The notes: generated by a model not told the origin, from the sequence alone. A stretch of 64,000 nt of DNA from Wohlfahrtiimonas sp. G9077 (GCF_002252155.1 NZ_NEFD01000001.1:434001-498000); one strand, 5' to 3'; shown: positions 39,870 through 52,772, numbered from the stretch's first letter. Translations and numbers: made by a program.

Positions 39870-42800
39870 TTAGACAAATGATTTACGCGCATTGGCAAAC
39901 ATGCGATACCAACCGCTGAACGTTTCCCAATCTTCTGGTTTCCAGCTCAACTGATCACGCTGATACACACGCTCAGGGTGCGGCATCATGATGGTGGCGC
40001 GGCCATCTTTCGATGTCACGCCGGCAATTGCCTGTGGTGAACCATTCGGATTCAATGGATAACGATCTGTCACTTGCCCTAAACCATCGACATAACGCGC
40101 GGCCACATCAATGTTGCCCAGACCATCTTTAAAGTGTGCACGGCCTTCACCATGACTCACCACAATCGGCATCATAGAGCCTTCCATGCCATTGAAGAAA
40201 ATGGACGGTGATTTAACCACTTCCATCATCGTTAAACGCGCTTCAAACTGTTCTGATTCATTGCGCATAAAGGTTGGCCAATGTTCTGCACCCGGAATGA
40301 TTTCCGCCAACTGACTCATCATTTGGCAACCATTACAGATCCCTAAGCTCAATGTATCATTGCGCGCAAAGAAGCTTGCAAAGTGATCACGCAATTTTGC
40401 ATTGAATAAAATGCTCTTCGCCCAACCTTGACCGGCACCTAAGACGTCACCGTAGCTAAAGCCGCCACATGCCGCAAGGGCATCAAAGTCTGTTAAAGAG
40501 ACGCGTCCTGCAATTAAGTCACTCATGTGCACATCTTGCGCTGCAAAGCCTGCAGTATGGAAGGCCGCTGCCATTTCCACATGACCATTGACGCCTTGTT
40601 CACGCAAAATCGCAATGCGTGGTTGTGCCCCAAGGTTAATGTAAGGCGCTGCAATGTCTTCATTGACATCAAAGGTGGTTTTTGTAAAGAGTTTTTTAAG
40701 CTCAGGCGTTTCAATCAACGCAAATTCGCTATCCGCTGCCGCAGGATTGTCGCGTAAGCGTTGCATGTGATGACTCACTTCGCTCCAAGCTTTCTGCAAT
40801 GCTACGCCAGATTCTGTCAATAATGTTTCATCATTTGCGCGAATGGTGAGTGTGTAATCATCCACCACCGTACCGATTTGATGCACCAAATGCCCAATGC
40901 CCATTGCTTCTGCAAGTGCAGTGAAATTACCCGCAAAGCTCTCATCAATTTGCACAACTGCACCCAACTCTTCGTTAAAGAGCATGCGTAGATGTTGCTC
41001 ATGGCTTGAGCCTTCTGCCACCAATGCCGCTTTTACGCTACTTAAATCAATGTGCATACCTAAGCGGCCAGCAAACATCATTTCTGCCAATGTGGCCAAT
41101 AAACCGCCATCACCTCTGTCATGGTAAGCAAGCAATTCGCCCGTCGCCACCATGCGCTGCATGAGTTTAAAGAATGCCCCTAAATGTTCGCTCGATACAT
41201 CCGGTGCCACATCAGACAATTGACCATTGACTTGTGTTAAAGCACTGCCGCCTAAACGCGCATGCCCTGCCCCTAAATCCACCAAAAAGAGCTGACTATT
41301 TTCTACAGCTTTGAGCTCTGGCGTCACTGTTTTACGCACATTTTCAATCGGTGCAAAGGCGGTGATCACCAAAGATAATGGTGCGGTGACGGACTTTTGC
41401 TCGCCTTGATCTTCCCAAACTGTATTCATGGATAAAGAATCTTTACCCACCGGAATGGACAATGATAAATCCTGACAGAAATTCGAAACCGCTTCCACTG
41501 TGCGATAGAGTTTTTCATCTTCGCCCGGTAAACCACAAGGCGCCATCCAGTTTGCCGACAATTTAATGCGTTTGATCTCACCAATGTCTGTTGCGGCAAT
41601 GTTCGTGATGGCTTCACCCACTGCTAAACGGCCAGATGCTGCAGCATCAAACAAAGCAACAGGGGCTTTTTCACCCATTGTCATCGCTTCGCCGTGCGTG
41701 GTGTCAAAGCCCATTTTTGTCACAGCCACATCCGAAACCGGTACTTGATAAGGTCCCACCATTTGATCTTGATACGTTAAGCCGCCCACAGTGCGATCCC
41801 CAATGGTGATGAGGAAGTTTTTGCTCGCCACAGTTGGCAAACGTAATACATCATATGCACTTTTAACCAAATCCACTTGTGTGGCATTAAAAGGAATCTC
41901 TGCATCCACAATCGTGTGATCAATGCGCGTGGTTTTTGGCGGTTTACCCAATAAAATGTCCAATGGTAAATCCACAGGTTCATTGTCAAACAGCGCATCT
42001 TTGACCTTTAACACGCCATCATCGGTTGCGGTGCCCACAACAGCAAATGGACAACGTTCACGCTCACACAATGTGCGAAAACGTTCTAAATCTTCAGGCA
42101 AAATGGCCAATACATAACGCTCTTGCGCCTCATTACACCAGATTTCCATTGGGCTTAAGCCCTCTTCTTCCAGCTTAATGTCACGCAAATTGAAAATGGC
42201 ACTGCGCCCTGCATCATTGACCAACTCAGGGAAGGCATTCGATAAACCGCCAGCACCCACGTCATGAATGGAGACAATCGGGTTTTGATCACCAAGCTGC
42301 CAACAGCGATCGATCACCTCTTGTGCACGATGTTCGATTTCAGGGTTACCGCGTTGCACAGAGTCAAAGTCTAAATCGGCACTGTTTGCGCCAGTTTCCA
42401 TGCTCGAGGCTGCGCCGCCGCCTAAACCAATCAATAAACCCGGGCCGCCCAATTGAATCAACAATGCGCCAGCAGGGAAAATGCCTTTTTCCACTTGCTG
42501 TGCTTGAATGTTCCCTAAACCACCGGCAATCATGATGGGTTTATGATAACCACGCACTTTGCCTTTATAAGGTGCTTCAAAGGTTCTAAAGTAGCCCAAT
42601 AAATTTGGACGACCAAATTCATTGTTAAAGGCAGCGCCGCCCAATGGGCCATCGATCATGATGTCAAAGGCGCTGCTGATGCGATCCGGTTTACCATAAC
42701 TGCCATCGTTCTGATACTGCTCCCACGACTGCACATAATTTGGGATTTGAAGATTGGAAACGCTAAAACCGGTTAAACCCGCTTTTGGACGTGCACCGCG

Positions 42801-43778
42801 GCCGGTGGCGCCTTCATCACGAATCTCACCGCCGGCACCTGTGGATGCGCCTGCAAAGGGTGAAATGGCTGTGGGATGGTTATGGGTTTCCACTTTCATC
42901 ACGATGTGTGTGAGTTCTTCATTGAATTGGTATTCACACGCATCCGCATTTGGATAAAAGCGATCAATCGTATAACCTTCAATCACCGATGCATTGTCTT
43001 TATACGCAACCACAGTACCTTCTGGCGTTTTCTCGTGGGTATCTTTGATCATGCGAAACAGTGATTTTGGCTGTTTTTCATCATTTAAAATAAAATCTGC
43101 ATTGAAGATTTTATGGCGGCAGTGCTCTGAGTTTGCTTGAGCAAACATCATAAGCTCTACATCTGTGGGGTTGCGACCCAATTTTTGATAGTTTTCAACT
43201 AAGTATTCGATTTCATCTTCTGACAAGGCAAAACCAAAAGTCACATTCGCCTTTTGTAGAGCGCTGATGCCTTCACCTAAAATATCAATCGATTCATACG
43301 TGCGCGCTTGTGTGTGATGAAAGAGTGATTCGGCCTCATCAAATGAAGTGAGTAATGACTCTGTCATGCGATCATATAATAAAGCACCCCAACCTTTGCG
43401 CTCAGCATCGGTTAAGTCGCCACCCAACACATACGCAATCGTGCGTTCAATGCGCAACACATCATCAAAGCCACAATTGTGTGCAATGTCTGTTGCTTTA
43501 GATGCCCAAGAAGAGATGGTGCCAATGCGAGGTGTGACTAAGAAGAGATGTTCGCTAGAAGAGAGCGCAGGAGGAGGATTTTGTGTGGCTGTTAAAATAG
43601 CCGAGAGAGAGGATAAAGATGAGGATGTTAAGGGTTGTTTGCTTTCTATAAAATACCAATATGTTGCGGTTATATTAATATCAGGCGGCAGATTCAACCT
43701 TGCTGCATTTTGTCGAAGCTTCTCCAATCTAAAATCGGATAGCGCCAAAGAACCACATAAAGAAATAATCGAAGACAT
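39870..43778 (-). CDS. purL: Phosphoribosylformylglycinamidine synthase
   Basis: From the ATG at 43778 the product has about 1,302 residues, the size of the large single-chain PurL of gammaproteobacteria. It starts [21 protein letters not shown]. It has the FGAR amidotransferase domain with [28 protein letters not shown], repeated GGAASSM and KDSLSMN nucleotide-binding segments, and a C-terminal glutaminase with the nucleophile Cys in LGICNGCQM and His in MMPHPERV. It makes FGAM in purine synthesis. The frame is open upstream, but the family start fits M29 of that frame. Confidence 0.97.
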   Translation of the reverse strand: MSSIISLCGSLALSDFRLEKLRQNAARLNLPPDINITATYWYFIESKQPLTSSSLSSLSAILTATQNPPPALSSSEHLFLVTPRIGTISSWASKATDIAHNCGFDDVLRIERTIAYVLGGDLTDAERKGWGALLYDRMTESLLTSFDEAESLFHHTQARTYESIDILGEGISALQKANVTFGFALSEDEIEYLVENYQKLGRNPTDVELMMFAQANSEHCRHKIFNADFILNDEKQPKSLFRMIKDTHEKTPEGTVVAYKDNASVIEGYTIDRFYPNADACEYQFNEELTHIVMKVETHNHPTAISPFAGASTGAGGEIRDEGATGRGARPKAGLTGFSVSNLQIPNYVQSWEQYQNDGSYGKPDRISSAFDIMIDGPLGGAAFNNEFGRPNLLGYFRTFEAPYKGKVRGYHKPIMIAGGLGNIQAQQVEKGIFPAGALLIQLGGPGLLIGLGGGAASSMETGANSADLDFDSVQRGNPEIEHRAQEVIDRCWQLGDQNPIVSIHDVGAGGLSNAFPELVNDAGRSAIFNLRDIKLEEEGLSPMEIWCNEAQERYVLAILPEDLERFRTLCERERCPFAVVGTATDDGVLKVKDALFDNEPVDLPLDILLGKPPKTTRIDHTIVDAEIPFNATQVDLVKSAYDVLRLPTVASKNFLITIGDRTVGGLTYQDQMVGPYQVPVSDVAVTKMGFDTTHGEAMTMGEKAPVALFDAAASGRLAVGEAITNIAATDIGEIKRIKLSANWMAPCGLPGEDEKLYRTVEAVSNFCQDLSLSIPVGKDSLSMNTVWEDQGEQKSVTAPLSLVITAFAPIENVRKTVTPELKAVENSQLFLVDLGAGHARLGGSALTQVNGQLSDVAPDVSSEHLGAFFKLMQRMVATGELLAYHDRGDGGLLATLAEMMFAGRLGMHIDLSSVKAALVAEGSSHEQHLRMLFNEELGAVVQIDESFAGNFTALAEAMGIGHLVHQIGTVVDDYTLTIRANDETLLTESGVALQKAWSEVSHHMQRLRDNPAAADSEFALIETPELKKLFTKTTFDVNEDIAAPYINLGAQPRIAILREQGVNGHVEMAAAFHTAGFAAQDVHMSDLIAGRVSLTDFDALAACGGFSYGDVLGAGQGWAKSILFNAKLRDHFASFFARNDTLSLGICNGCQMMSQLAEIIPGAEHWPTFMRNESEQFEARLTMMEVVKSPSIFFNGMEGSMMPIVVSHGEGRAHFKDGLGNIDVAARYVDGLGQVTDRYPLNPNGSPQAIAGVTSKDGRATIMMPHPERVYQRDQLSWKPEDWETFSGWYRMFANARKSFV

Positions 43779-43936
43779 TACTATTACTCTCAAATAAAGA
43801 TGGCCAGAGAAGCGGATTATCATACCTGAAATTATCAGAGAAACAAACTTCCAACCCCACAAAAATGACCGAATTTATCAATTTCTTTATATTTTTAACA
43901 ATTTACGCTATCCGATTTGAATTGCTTTGCACTCCC

Positions 43937-45499
43937 TTACGGTAACACGAGCACAGTGCCCACCGGCACACGCAATTGATTGCTCGGCAAGCGATTGATT
44001 TTCAATAAGCTCTCGAGCGATACACGATAACGTTTGGCAATGTCTGCCAACGCTTCACCGCGCTGCACTGTGTGACGTTTGACCGCAGGTTGCGGTTTAG
44101 GTTTTGCCACCACTTGCGCCGACTGTACATTTTGCTGAGACTCAAGCGATAATTCTGGAAACACCACTTGGGCATCTTTGGCATGTGATGGGCTCTCTAA
44201 ACGCACCTCTGGCACAGCAGGCGTTGGATTGGGGCGCGCTGTAATCGTGGGCGGCGGCACCGGCGTTGGGTTCACTTTTTTAGGTGGCGCAACGGTGCTG
44301 TAAACGAGCTCAACCGCAGGACGTTTTTTAAAGTATGCACGCACGCCCTTCATCATGTCATCAGCTAAACGATTTTGATGCGAAGCACTTTTCAGCTTTT
44401 TCTCATCATCAGGGTTTGAGATAAAGCCTGTTTCCACCAAAACTGAAGGAATGTCTGGTGCTTTGAGCACCGCAAAGTTTGCTCGCTCCACATTTTGCTT
44501 ATGCAATTTCGTATCGCGCTGCAACTGCGTTAGGATTTGTGCGCCCAACTCATGGGAGGCTTCAATGGTGGCATCTTGGGAAATGTCTAAGAGCATTGAT
44601 GCAATGGCATTGTCTTTATCAGACATTTTAACGCCCGCAATGATGTCCGAGCGGTTCTCTTTTTCCGCCAACAAACGCGCAGCTTCACTCGATGCCCCTT
44701 TTGTGGACAAGACATAAACCGATGCGCCCCATGCAGAGCGATTGAGCGCCGCATCCGCATGGATGGAGATAAACATGTCTGCCTTTTGACGTTTTGCGAT
44801 CAACACGCGTTCACGCAGCGGAATGAAGCGATCGCTGTCACGCGTCATCACTGCACGCATACCAGGCTCTTTATTAATGCGATCCCGCAATTTTTTACCA
44901 ATGGCCAGCACCACATCTTTTTCACGTGTTTTGTTTTGCCCGATCGCACCAGGATCTTTACCACCGTGACCAGGATCAATCACCACAATGACATTTTTCT
45001 TTGGCACTTGCTTGGCCACTTGTACGCTCGACTGCTCTGCCACCACCATTTCAGATTCGCGAGTAATGGCCATATCACGGGAAACGGCTGTGGCGCCTTG
45101 ACTGATCATGATGACCAATTCATAGCCCTGCTTACCTTTCACCAAAGCCGTTGTGCCGGGCACCGATTGCGTCAAATCCACCACAATGCGTAAATCCGTG
45201 CCTTGCTGCGTGCCTAAACGCACGCCGGCCACATGTTTGCCGGCAATGGCCAACGATTGCACTTTATTACGCAATTGCGCATTTGGAATGTCCACCACTA
45301 AGCGCGGCGGGCTGTCTAAACGAAAGCTTGTAAATGTGGTGCGCTCATTCAGAGGAAAAACGATGCGTAAATTGCCATCAGGCGTTGTGGAGCTTGTGCC
45401 ATTGCCAACCAATGTGACAGCCAATGCCCACGGCATCATGCCGAGCAATACAATCAATACACCGATGCAGCGGGATAATCTATGTAAAACCTGTCTCAT
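43937..45499 (-). CDS. N-acetylmuramoyl-L-alanine amidase, AmiC/AmiB type with LysM
   Basis: About 520 residues carry a signal peptide (LIVLLGMMPWALA), an AMIN domain (about residues 35 to 130), an amidase_3 zinc domain with VVIDPGHGGKDPGAIG, ISIHADAA and LVETGFISN, a Pro-rich linker, and a C-terminal LysM domain (VQRGEALADIAKRYRVSLESLLKINRL). It cleaves peptidoglycan stem peptides during cell separation. The ATG at 45499 lies next to the stop of the TPR gene, so the two are probably cotranscribed. Confidence 0.95.
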   Translation of the reverse strand: MRQVLHRLSRCIGVLIVLLGMMPWALAVTLVGNGTSSTTPDGNLRIVFPLNERTTFTSFRLDSPPRLVVDIPNAQLRNKVQSLAIAGKHVAGVRLGTQQGTDLRIVVDLTQSVPGTTALVKGKQGYELVIMISQGATAVSRDMAITRESEMVVAEQSSVQVAKQVPKKNVIVVIDPGHGGKDPGAIGQNKTREKDVVLAIGKKLRDRINKEPGMRAVMTRDSDRFIPLRERVLIAKRQKADMFISIHADAALNRSAWGASVYVLSTKGASSEAARLLAEKENRSDIIAGVKMSDKDNAIASMLLDISQDATIEASHELGAQILTQLQRDTKLHKQNVERANFAVLKAPDIPSVLVETGFISNPDDEKKLKSASHQNRLADDMMKGVRAYFKKRPAVELVYSTVAPPKKVNPTPVPPPTITARPNPTPAVPEVRLESPSHAKDAQVVFPELSLESQQNVQSAQVVAKPKPQPAVKRHTVQRGEALADIAKRYRVSLESLLKINRLPSNQLRVPVGTVLVLP

Positions 45500-45501
45500 C
45501 A

Positions 45502-47181
45502 CTACTGTAAAACCTCTGGATATTGTTTAAGCAAAGCCAATGTTTCAGGATGCGTGGGTAAAATGGCTTGCAACTGTTCAAATAATGCACGCGCCTGATC
45601 AATCGCTTGCTCTTCAATCAATAAAGCAATGTAGTGACTGATCACATCCGGTTCTTTTAGGCGATGAAATGCCGGAACAATGTATTGACGTGCTTTTGCA
45701 TAATCTTTGGCCTTAAAATACGCCCAGCCTAAACTGTCCATAATGGCTGGCTCCTCTGGCGCTAAGGCAATGGCTTTTTGTAAATACCCCAAGGCTTTTT
45801 TCGCTTGCGCCTCTGTTTTGGCATTTTCTAAGAGCATATAACCATAACCATTGAGCGCTAAGGGATCATCCGGATGTTTATTGAGCCAAGCTTTGAGCAC
45901 CGCTTGCATTTGAGCCGGTTTTTGCATCCCTTCATAGGCAATGGCTTTGTAATATGAATAGGTGAACACTTCATAATTGGTCACCACATCTAAAATCTCA
46001 GCATAAGGCAATAAGAGCTGATAATCAAAGGATGTATCCAACATCTCTAACTGCTGATTATATAAATATTCTGCACGATCCGGGAATTTAGTGCGAAGTT
46101 CATCAAAAATCGCCAAAAATGTGGCATATGATTTTTTCTTCAATGCCATGTCCGCTTCTGACAACAAACGCACCACTTGCACATCAATCACATTGACATT
46201 TGGCAACACATCATACAAATCGCCCATGCGCCCTGCTGAGCGAGCAAAGTCTGCCATTTTGTAGATCACCGTCACATAATCGCCCTTTAATTGCACCATT
46301 TTATCTAAATGGGTTCGGGCAGCATCGCTGTCTTGATAGACAAAATAGAGAAATGCCAATTGGCCTTGCACTTTTGCATGATTTGGCTGCGTTTTGGCCA
46401 ACTCTTTGATATATTGCAAAGCCGCAGCATAATTAAATTGATTGATGAGCCCTTGGGCATACTCTAATTTCAAATCCACTTGACCGCTCTGTTCAGCCGC
46501 CGCTTTGACCATGGCCAAGCCAGTTTCAGGCTCATTTAACAGCGCATACACATACATTAACAATGCGTAATTGACGGCATTGTCTGGCGCTTGGTCAATC
46601 ACGCGCGTTAAATATTGCAATGCTTCTTCATACAAACCATTGTCCACCAAAAGGCTCGCTAAAAGCGGCGTCACTTCTGGGGAATAATCATTCATTTTCG
46701 CAATTTGACGATAAATCTTTAAAAATTGATCCGGTGCAATCGCCCCTTTTAATTCACGGTACAAAAAGTGAAAACCATTGTCGTCAGGCTGATCTTTGGC
46801 ATACAGCGTTGCCACACGATTCATTACCGCAGCTGCTTTACTGTTGTCGTTTAATTGGGCATAAATGATGGCCTCAAACAGCAGCACTTCGATGTTATCG
46901 GGCTCATCTTCTAAAATCTGATTCAATAACGAGAGGGCTTTGAGATAATCACCATTGACATAGGCGATGTTAAATTGCTGTCTTAACACATAGGCAATGT
47001 TATTGTCTTTGGTGACTTTTGCCAGATAATTCTCTGCAGTTTCAAGATCATTGCGTTGAAATGCCAATTCACCCAATAAGAAATTCAGCATTAGATTCTC
47101 TTCTTTTGGCGCTTTTGCGCTGGCACTACCCATCGAAATGAATAGCCCAACAACGAGTCCAAGTGTCATCTGTTTGATCAT
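45502..47181 (-). CDS. TPR-repeat secreted or lipid-free periplasmic protein
   Basis: The 559 residues start with a signal peptide (MTLGLVVGLFISMGSASA) and consist of tandem tetratricopeptide repeats, such as AFQRNDLETAENYLAKVTKDN and the final PEEPAIMDSLGWAYFKAKDYAKAR. Proteins of this size and layout in gammaproteobacteria are YbgF- or PilF-unlike scaffold proteins with no defined role. It is directly upstream of the amidase gene, so a cell-envelope role is likely. Confidence 0.8.
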   Translation of the reverse strand: MIKQMTLGLVVGLFISMGSASAKAPKEENLMLNFLLGELAFQRNDLETAENYLAKVTKDNNIAYVLRQQFNIAYVNGDYLKALSLLNQILEDEPDNIEVLLFEAIIYAQLNDNSKAAAVMNRVATLYAKDQPDDNGFHFLYRELKGAIAPDQFLKIYRQIAKMNDYSPEVTPLLASLLVDNGLYEEALQYLTRVIDQAPDNAVNYALLMYVYALLNEPETGLAMVKAAAEQSGQVDLKLEYAQGLINQFNYAAALQYIKELAKTQPNHAKVQGQLAFLYFVYQDSDAARTHLDKMVQLKGDYVTVIYKMADFARSAGRMGDLYDVLPNVNVIDVQVVRLLSEADMALKKKSYATFLAIFDELRTKFPDRAEYLYNQQLEMLDTSFDYQLLLPYAEILDVVTNYEVFTYSYYKAIAYEGMQKPAQMQAVLKAWLNKHPDDPLALNGYGYMLLENAKTEAQAKKALGYLQKAIALAPEEPAIMDSLGWAYFKAKDYAKARQYIVPAFHRLKEPDVISHYIALLIEEQAIDQARALFEQLQAILPTHPETLALLKQYPEVLQ

Positions 47182-47346
47182 AATGGCGGTTTTCCTCTCT
47201 GATATTTCGGCTCAATTCTACACTAAAAAAAGTGGGGTTTCTTCCCTATCTCGAATTCTTTGCATTTAGCTATAGCAATCTACAAAAATAGTCGATATGA
47301 TCAAATGAATCACAAATAAAAATAAATTTTATGGGGAGAGCATGAA

Positions 47347-48027
47347 ATGAACAGGAAAGTTGCGTTCTTTTTATCGGGATCAGGACATTTAGATGGCACT
47401 GAGATTACAGAAGCTGTCACCTTGCGTGTTGCCCTTGCCCAACATGGCTTTGATGTAGTGTGCTTTGCACCGAACCGTTCCCAAGCCGATGTCATCAATC
47501 ACAAAGAGATGGAATCCATGCCAGAGCTTCGCAATATTTTAGTGGAATCCTCACGCATTGCCCGCGGCAACATTGCCCCCATTGACCAATTTGATGCCAG
47601 TGAATATGTTGCAGTGATTATGCCAGGTGGCTTTGGCGCTGTGAAAAATTTCACAAATTTCCTTGAAAAAGGCAACAAAGCGACGTTAATGGATGACATT
47701 GGCCGCGCCTTAAAAGATGCCATTGACCACAATCTTTGGGTGGTTGCCATTTGTGCCGCGCCATTGGTCGCAGCACTTGCGATGCGTGATGCGCAAAAAG
47801 CAGCATCTGTCAGCTTTGGCGCCGCTGAAAATGCGGGAAATTTTTTACCGGCATTAAATGATTGGAATATCAACCACATCGAGACAAAATTACACGAAGG
47901 ACACATCGATATTGAACATAAATTAATCACAAGTGGTGCTTACATGTTCCATGATGCCACACCTTATGATATATCTTTATGTTCAGGTTTTGTCATCGAA
48001 GAATTATTAAAACAGTTAACACATTAG
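47347..48027 (+). CDS. elbB: ElbB-type glyoxalase of the DJ-1/PfpI superfamily
   Basis: The 226 residues match ElbB: KVAFFLSGSGHLDGTEITEAV at the start and AVIMPGGFGAVKNFTNFLEKG in the middle, with the nucleophile Cys in VVAICAAPLVAA near residue 138. The family shows glyoxalase activity and was first tied to isoprenoid synthesis. A GGGGAGAG ribosome site precedes the ATG. It is transcribed divergently from the TPR gene, with 165 bases between. Confidence 0.93.
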   Translation: MNRKVAFFLSGSGHLDGTEITEAVTLRVALAQHGFDVVCFAPNRSQADVINHKEMESMPELRNILVESSRIARGNIAPIDQFDASEYVAVIMPGGFGAVKNFTNFLEKGNKATLMDDIGRALKDAIDHNLWVVAICAAPLVAALAMRDAQKAASVSFGAAENAGNFLPALNDWNINHIETKLHEGHIDIEHKLITSGAYMFHDATPYDISLCSGFVIEELLKQLTH

Positions 48028-48048
48028 TCACATTGGAATTATTAGCGC

Positions 48049-49350
48049 ATGAAACGTTTGAATATTGGTATTTTGGGTTTTGGTACAGTTGCAACGGGAG
48101 TTGTTGATTTAATTAAAGAAAATCATGCGGAAATTACGCGTCGTACAGGGTACGAATTTGCGATTGAAAAAATCTTTGTGCGCTCAATGGACCGTGACAA
48201 TCCTTACGGTTTATCCCTCACCACAGATGTCAATGATGTTTTGATGAATCCAAACATCGATGTGGTAGTCGAACTCATGGGCGGCATTGAACCAAGCTTA
48301 AGTTACATTCAAACAGCCCTTGATCAAAATAAACATGTGATCACAGCCAATAAAGCCTTAATTGCCACGCACGGCAATGAGCTCTTTAAGAAAGCGGCGG
48401 AAAAAGGCTTAATGTTGATGTTTGAAGCCTCTGTTGCTGGCGGCATTCCTGTGATCAAAACCTTACGTGAAAGCTTAATTGGTAACAAAATTGAATCTTT
48501 AGCGGGCATCATTAATGGCACAGGCAACTACATCTTAACGGAGATGAAAGAGAAAGGCCGCTCCTTTGAAGATGCGTTAAAAGATGCTCAAGCCTTAGGT
48601 TATGCAGAAGCGGATCCAACGTTTGATGTTGAAGGCATTGATGCTGCTCATAAACTCACCATTTTGGCCTCCATTGCCTTTGGCATTCCATTACAGTTTG
48701 ATAAAGTCTTTGTGGAAGGCATTTCTACTTTAGAAACAGAAGACATTCAATATGCCAATCAATTGGGCTACACCATTAAACATTTGGGCATCGCGAAATA
48801 TTTACCCGAAGGCATTGAAATTCGCGTGCATCCCACTTTGATTCCAAAATCCGAGCTCATCTCTAACGTCAATGGCGTGATGAATGCTGTATTGGTCAAA
48901 GCCAATGGCGTTGGACCCGTTTTAAGTTATGGCGCAGGTGCAGGCGGCAAACCCACAGCATCTTCTGTGTTGTCTGACTTAGCGGACATCTCACGCATGT
49001 TAGAAGCGGATAAAGAGCACTATGTGCCTTATTTAGCTTTCCAAAATCAGGCGCTCTCTAATGCGCCCATTCTGCCACAAGCAGACATTCACACAGCCTA
49101 CTATTTAAGAATTAAAGCTGTGGACCAACCTGGTGTGCTTTCTGATATTACCCATATCCTAGCTCAGCATGATATTAGTATTGAATTGATGATCCAGACA
49201 AAATCTGTTGATGACAATCTCGCTAATATCATTATGACAACGCATGAAACGAAAGAACACGCAATTCTCGAATCCTTACGCGCGATTGAAGCACTCGCGA
49301 ACATCCGCGGCAAGGCGAAGTTATTGAGAATCGAATCTTTCAGGTCATAG
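48049..49350 (+). CDS. hom: Homoserine dehydrogenase
   Basis: The 433 residues have the NAD(P)-binding GILGFGTVATGVVDL start, NKALIATHGNELF and EASVAGGIPVIKTLRESL catalytic segments, GYAEADPTFDVEGIDAAHKL, and a C-terminal ACT domain (IKAVDQPGVLSDITHILAQHDISIELMIQ) for threonine feedback. It makes homoserine for threonine and methionine. It lies 21 bases after elbB and upstream of the ilv genes. Confidence 0.96.
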   Translation: MKRLNIGILGFGTVATGVVDLIKENHAEITRRTGYEFAIEKIFVRSMDRDNPYGLSLTTDVNDVLMNPNIDVVVELMGGIEPSLSYIQTALDQNKHVITANKALIATHGNELFKKAAEKGLMLMFEASVAGGIPVIKTLRESLIGNKIESLAGIINGTGNYILTEMKEKGRSFEDALKDAQALGYAEADPTFDVEGIDAAHKLTILASIAFGIPLQFDKVFVEGISTLETEDIQYANQLGYTIKHLGIAKYLPEGIEIRVHPTLIPKSELISNVNGVMNAVLVKANGVGPVLSYGAGAGGKPTASSVLSDLADISRMLEADKEHYVPYLAFQNQALSNAPILPQADIHTAYYLRIKAVDQPGVLSDITHILAQHDISIELMIQTKSVDDNLANIIMTTHETKEHAILESLRAIEALANIRGKAKLLRIESFRS

Positions 49351-49392
49351 CATATTTAAAACAAATAGATACACAAAAAACAGAGGTAAACC

Positions 49393-51135
49393 GTGAAATC
49401 TTCAGGTGCAGAAATCATTATAAAGTCTCTTATTGAGGAGAAAGTAGAATATATATTTGGTTATCCAGGGGGGGCTGTACTACCACTTTACGACACCATT
49501 TATCAACAAGATGAAATTAAGCACGTCCTCGTCCGCCACGAGCAAGCTGCAGCCCATGCGGCTGATGGTTATGCGCGCGTGACAGGCAAACCCGGCGTTG
49601 TTTTACTCACATCTGGCCCAGGGCTCACCAATGCTGTCACCGGCATTGCCACAGCTTATATGGACTCCATTCCCATGGTGGTCTTTTCAGGTCAGGTGGC
49701 CACAAGCTTGATTGGTAATGATGCGTTCCAAGAAGTGGACACCATTGGCATCACCCGTCCTTGTGTTAAACATAACTTCCTAGTCAAAAACGTTGAAGAT
49801 TTAGCGATTACGATTAAAAAAGCGTTTCACATTGCCACAACTGGCCGCCCTGGCCCTGTGGTGATCGATGTGCCAAAAGATGTTCAGGTGGCTTTAGCTA
49901 AATTCAGCTACCCAAAAAAAATTGCCATGCGCTCCTACAATCCAATTGTCAAAGGTCACTCAGGACAGATCAAAAAAGCCTATAACCTTTTGATGACAGC
50001 CAAACGTCCAATGATCTACACAGGCGGCGGCGTGATTTTAGGGGATGCATGTGATGAATTGGTGGAAATGGTCAAACGCTTAAATGTGCCCATCACCAAT
50101 ACTTTAATGGGTTTGGGTGCTTATCCTGCCTCTGATCGCCAATTTGTGGGCATGCTCGGCATGCACGGCACCTATGAAGCGAACATGGCGATGCACAATT
50201 GTGATGTGCTCTTTGCCATTGGTGCGCGTTTTGATGACCGCATCACTGGCGTGCTTGAGCACTTTTGCCCACATGCCAAAATCATCCACATCGATGTGGA
50301 TCCTTCATCCATTGGCAAAAATGTCTTTACAGACATTCCATTGGTGGGTCAAGTTAAGCCAATTTTATCTGAGTTCTTAGAACTTGTGAAAAGCGGTGAA
50401 AAACAGCTCAACCAAGAGGCATTGGCCAAATGGTGGAAAACAATCGATGATTGGCGCAAAATGGATTCTTTGGGTTATGACTTAACGCCCGGCATCATTC
50501 AGCCTCAACAAGTGGTGGAAGCCTTATATAAAGTGACAAAAGGCCAAGCCATTGTGACCACAGATGTGGGTCAACACCAAATGTGGGCAGCACAGTACTA
50601 CAAATTTGATCACCCAAGACAATGGATCAACTCAGGCGGTCTTGGCACCATGGGCTTTGGTTTACCTGCAGCGATGGGCGCAAAAATTGGTTGCCCAGAT
50701 AAAGATGTGGCGTGCATCACGGGCGATGGCAGCATTCAGATGATGCTTCAAGAGCTCTCCACCATGTTGCAATATCACACACCTGTAAAAATTTTGAATT
50801 TAAACAACGGTTACCTTGGCATGGTTCGTCAGTGGCAAGAGTTCTTCTTTAAGAAGCGTTACTGCATGAGCTATTTCGAATCGTTACCAGACTTTATTGG
50901 TTTAGCAAAAGCCTACGGGCATGACGGGATTCAAATCAGAGATCCAAAAGATCTAGAACCCGCCCTTATCGAAGCCTTTAAGCAAAAAGATAAGACCATT
51001 TTCTTAGACATCATTGTGGATTCAGATGCGAACGTATTCCCCATGATTCCTGCCGGTAAAGGTCATCACGAGATGATTTTACGTGGTCGGGATAAAATGG
51101 AAAACACAACCGTTGATGGATTGAGCCAAGTATAA
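49393..51135 (+). CDS. ilvI: Acetolactate synthase large subunit
   Basis: The 580 residues start with GTG after an AGAGGT site. The FGYPGGAVLPLYD and RHEQAAAHAADGYAR segments near the start are typical, with the cofactor Glu within HEQ. The TPP motif GDGSIQMMLQELSTML ends in NLNN near residue 480. The enzyme makes acetolactate and acetohydroxybutyrate for branched-chain amino acids with the small subunit encoded next. Confidence 0.96.
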   Translation: MKSSGAEIIIKSLIEEKVEYIFGYPGGAVLPLYDTIYQQDEIKHVLVRHEQAAAHAADGYARVTGKPGVVLLTSGPGLTNAVTGIATAYMDSIPMVVFSGQVATSLIGNDAFQEVDTIGITRPCVKHNFLVKNVEDLAITIKKAFHIATTGRPGPVVIDVPKDVQVALAKFSYPKKIAMRSYNPIVKGHSGQIKKAYNLLMTAKRPMIYTGGGVILGDACDELVEMVKRLNVPITNTLMGLGAYPASDRQFVGMLGMHGTYEANMAMHNCDVLFAIGARFDDRITGVLEHFCPHAKIIHIDVDPSSIGKNVFTDIPLVGQVKPILSEFLELVKSGEKQLNQEALAKWWKTIDDWRKMDSLGYDLTPGIIQPQQVVEALYKVTKGQAIVTTDVGQHQMWAAQYYKFDHPRQWINSGGLGTMGFGLPAAMGAKIGCPDKDVACITGDGSIQMMLQELSTMLQYHTPVKILNLNNGYLGMVRQWQEFFFKKRYCMSYFESLPDFIGLAKAYGHDGIQIRDPKDLEPALIEAFKQKDKTIFLDIIVDSDANVFPMIPAGKGHHEMILRGRDKMENTTVDGLSQV

Positions 51136-51142
51136 GGAGACA

Positions 51143-51667
51143 ATGATGACGAACACAACTCAACAACCCATGCGACACATCATCTCCATCTTAATGGAGA
51201 ATGAGTCAGGTGCCTTATCGCGCGTAGTGAATCTCTTCTCTGCTCGCGGTTATAACATTGAAAGTTTATCGGTTGCACCGACAGAAGATCAGTCAATTTC
51301 TCGATTGACCCTCGTGACCTTTGCAAATGCTGCAGTCATTGAGCAGATCGTCAAACAACTCAATAAACTGATCGATGTGATCAAATTGGTGGATTTAACC
51401 GATGGCTCCCACATTGAGCGTGAAATCATGCTCATTAAAGTGAAGGCTGAATCTGAAAACGCGCGCTCTGAGCTCTATCGCTTAAACGATATGTTCCGCG
51501 GTCGCCTATTAGATGTCACTGAGTCGAGTTACACCATTGAAATGACCGGAACCGCCGATAAATTGAACGCTTTTGTCACTGCTGTCGAGACCCTTGGCAT
51601 CATTGAAATTGTCCGTTCAGGTGCCCTTGGCTTAGTTCGTGGCGCAAAAGGCTTGACAATCAATTAA
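51143..51667 (+). CDS. ilvH: Acetolactate synthase small subunit
   Basis: The 174 residues have an ACT domain at the start (HIISILMENESGALSRVVNLFSARGYNIESLSVAPT) and the conserved C-terminal part with FRGRLLDVTESSYTIEMTG. It activates the large subunit and gives valine feedback inhibition. It lies seven bases after ilvI with an AAGGAG site. An alternative ATG is the next codon. Confidence 0.95.
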   Translation: MMTNTTQQPMRHIISILMENESGALSRVVNLFSARGYNIESLSVAPTEDQSISRLTLVTFANAAVIEQIVKQLNKLIDVIKLVDLTDGSHIEREIMLIKVKAESENARSELYRLNDMFRGRLLDVTESSYTIEMTGTADKLNAFVTAVETLGIIEIVRSGALGLVRGAKGLTIN

Positions 51668-51731
51668 CATTTTGACTATTACTATTAGCTGTTAGACCAA
51701 AAATAACAGCAACAAAAATTAACCAGTTTAA

Positions 51732-52760
<1,029 letters not shown>

Positions 52761-52772
52761 AGTTTAATGATT

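Noticed and set aside
43779-43862. Longer purL start with a hydrophobic extension
   Set aside because: Family members start at the equivalent of 43778, and the extension lies over untranslated leader.
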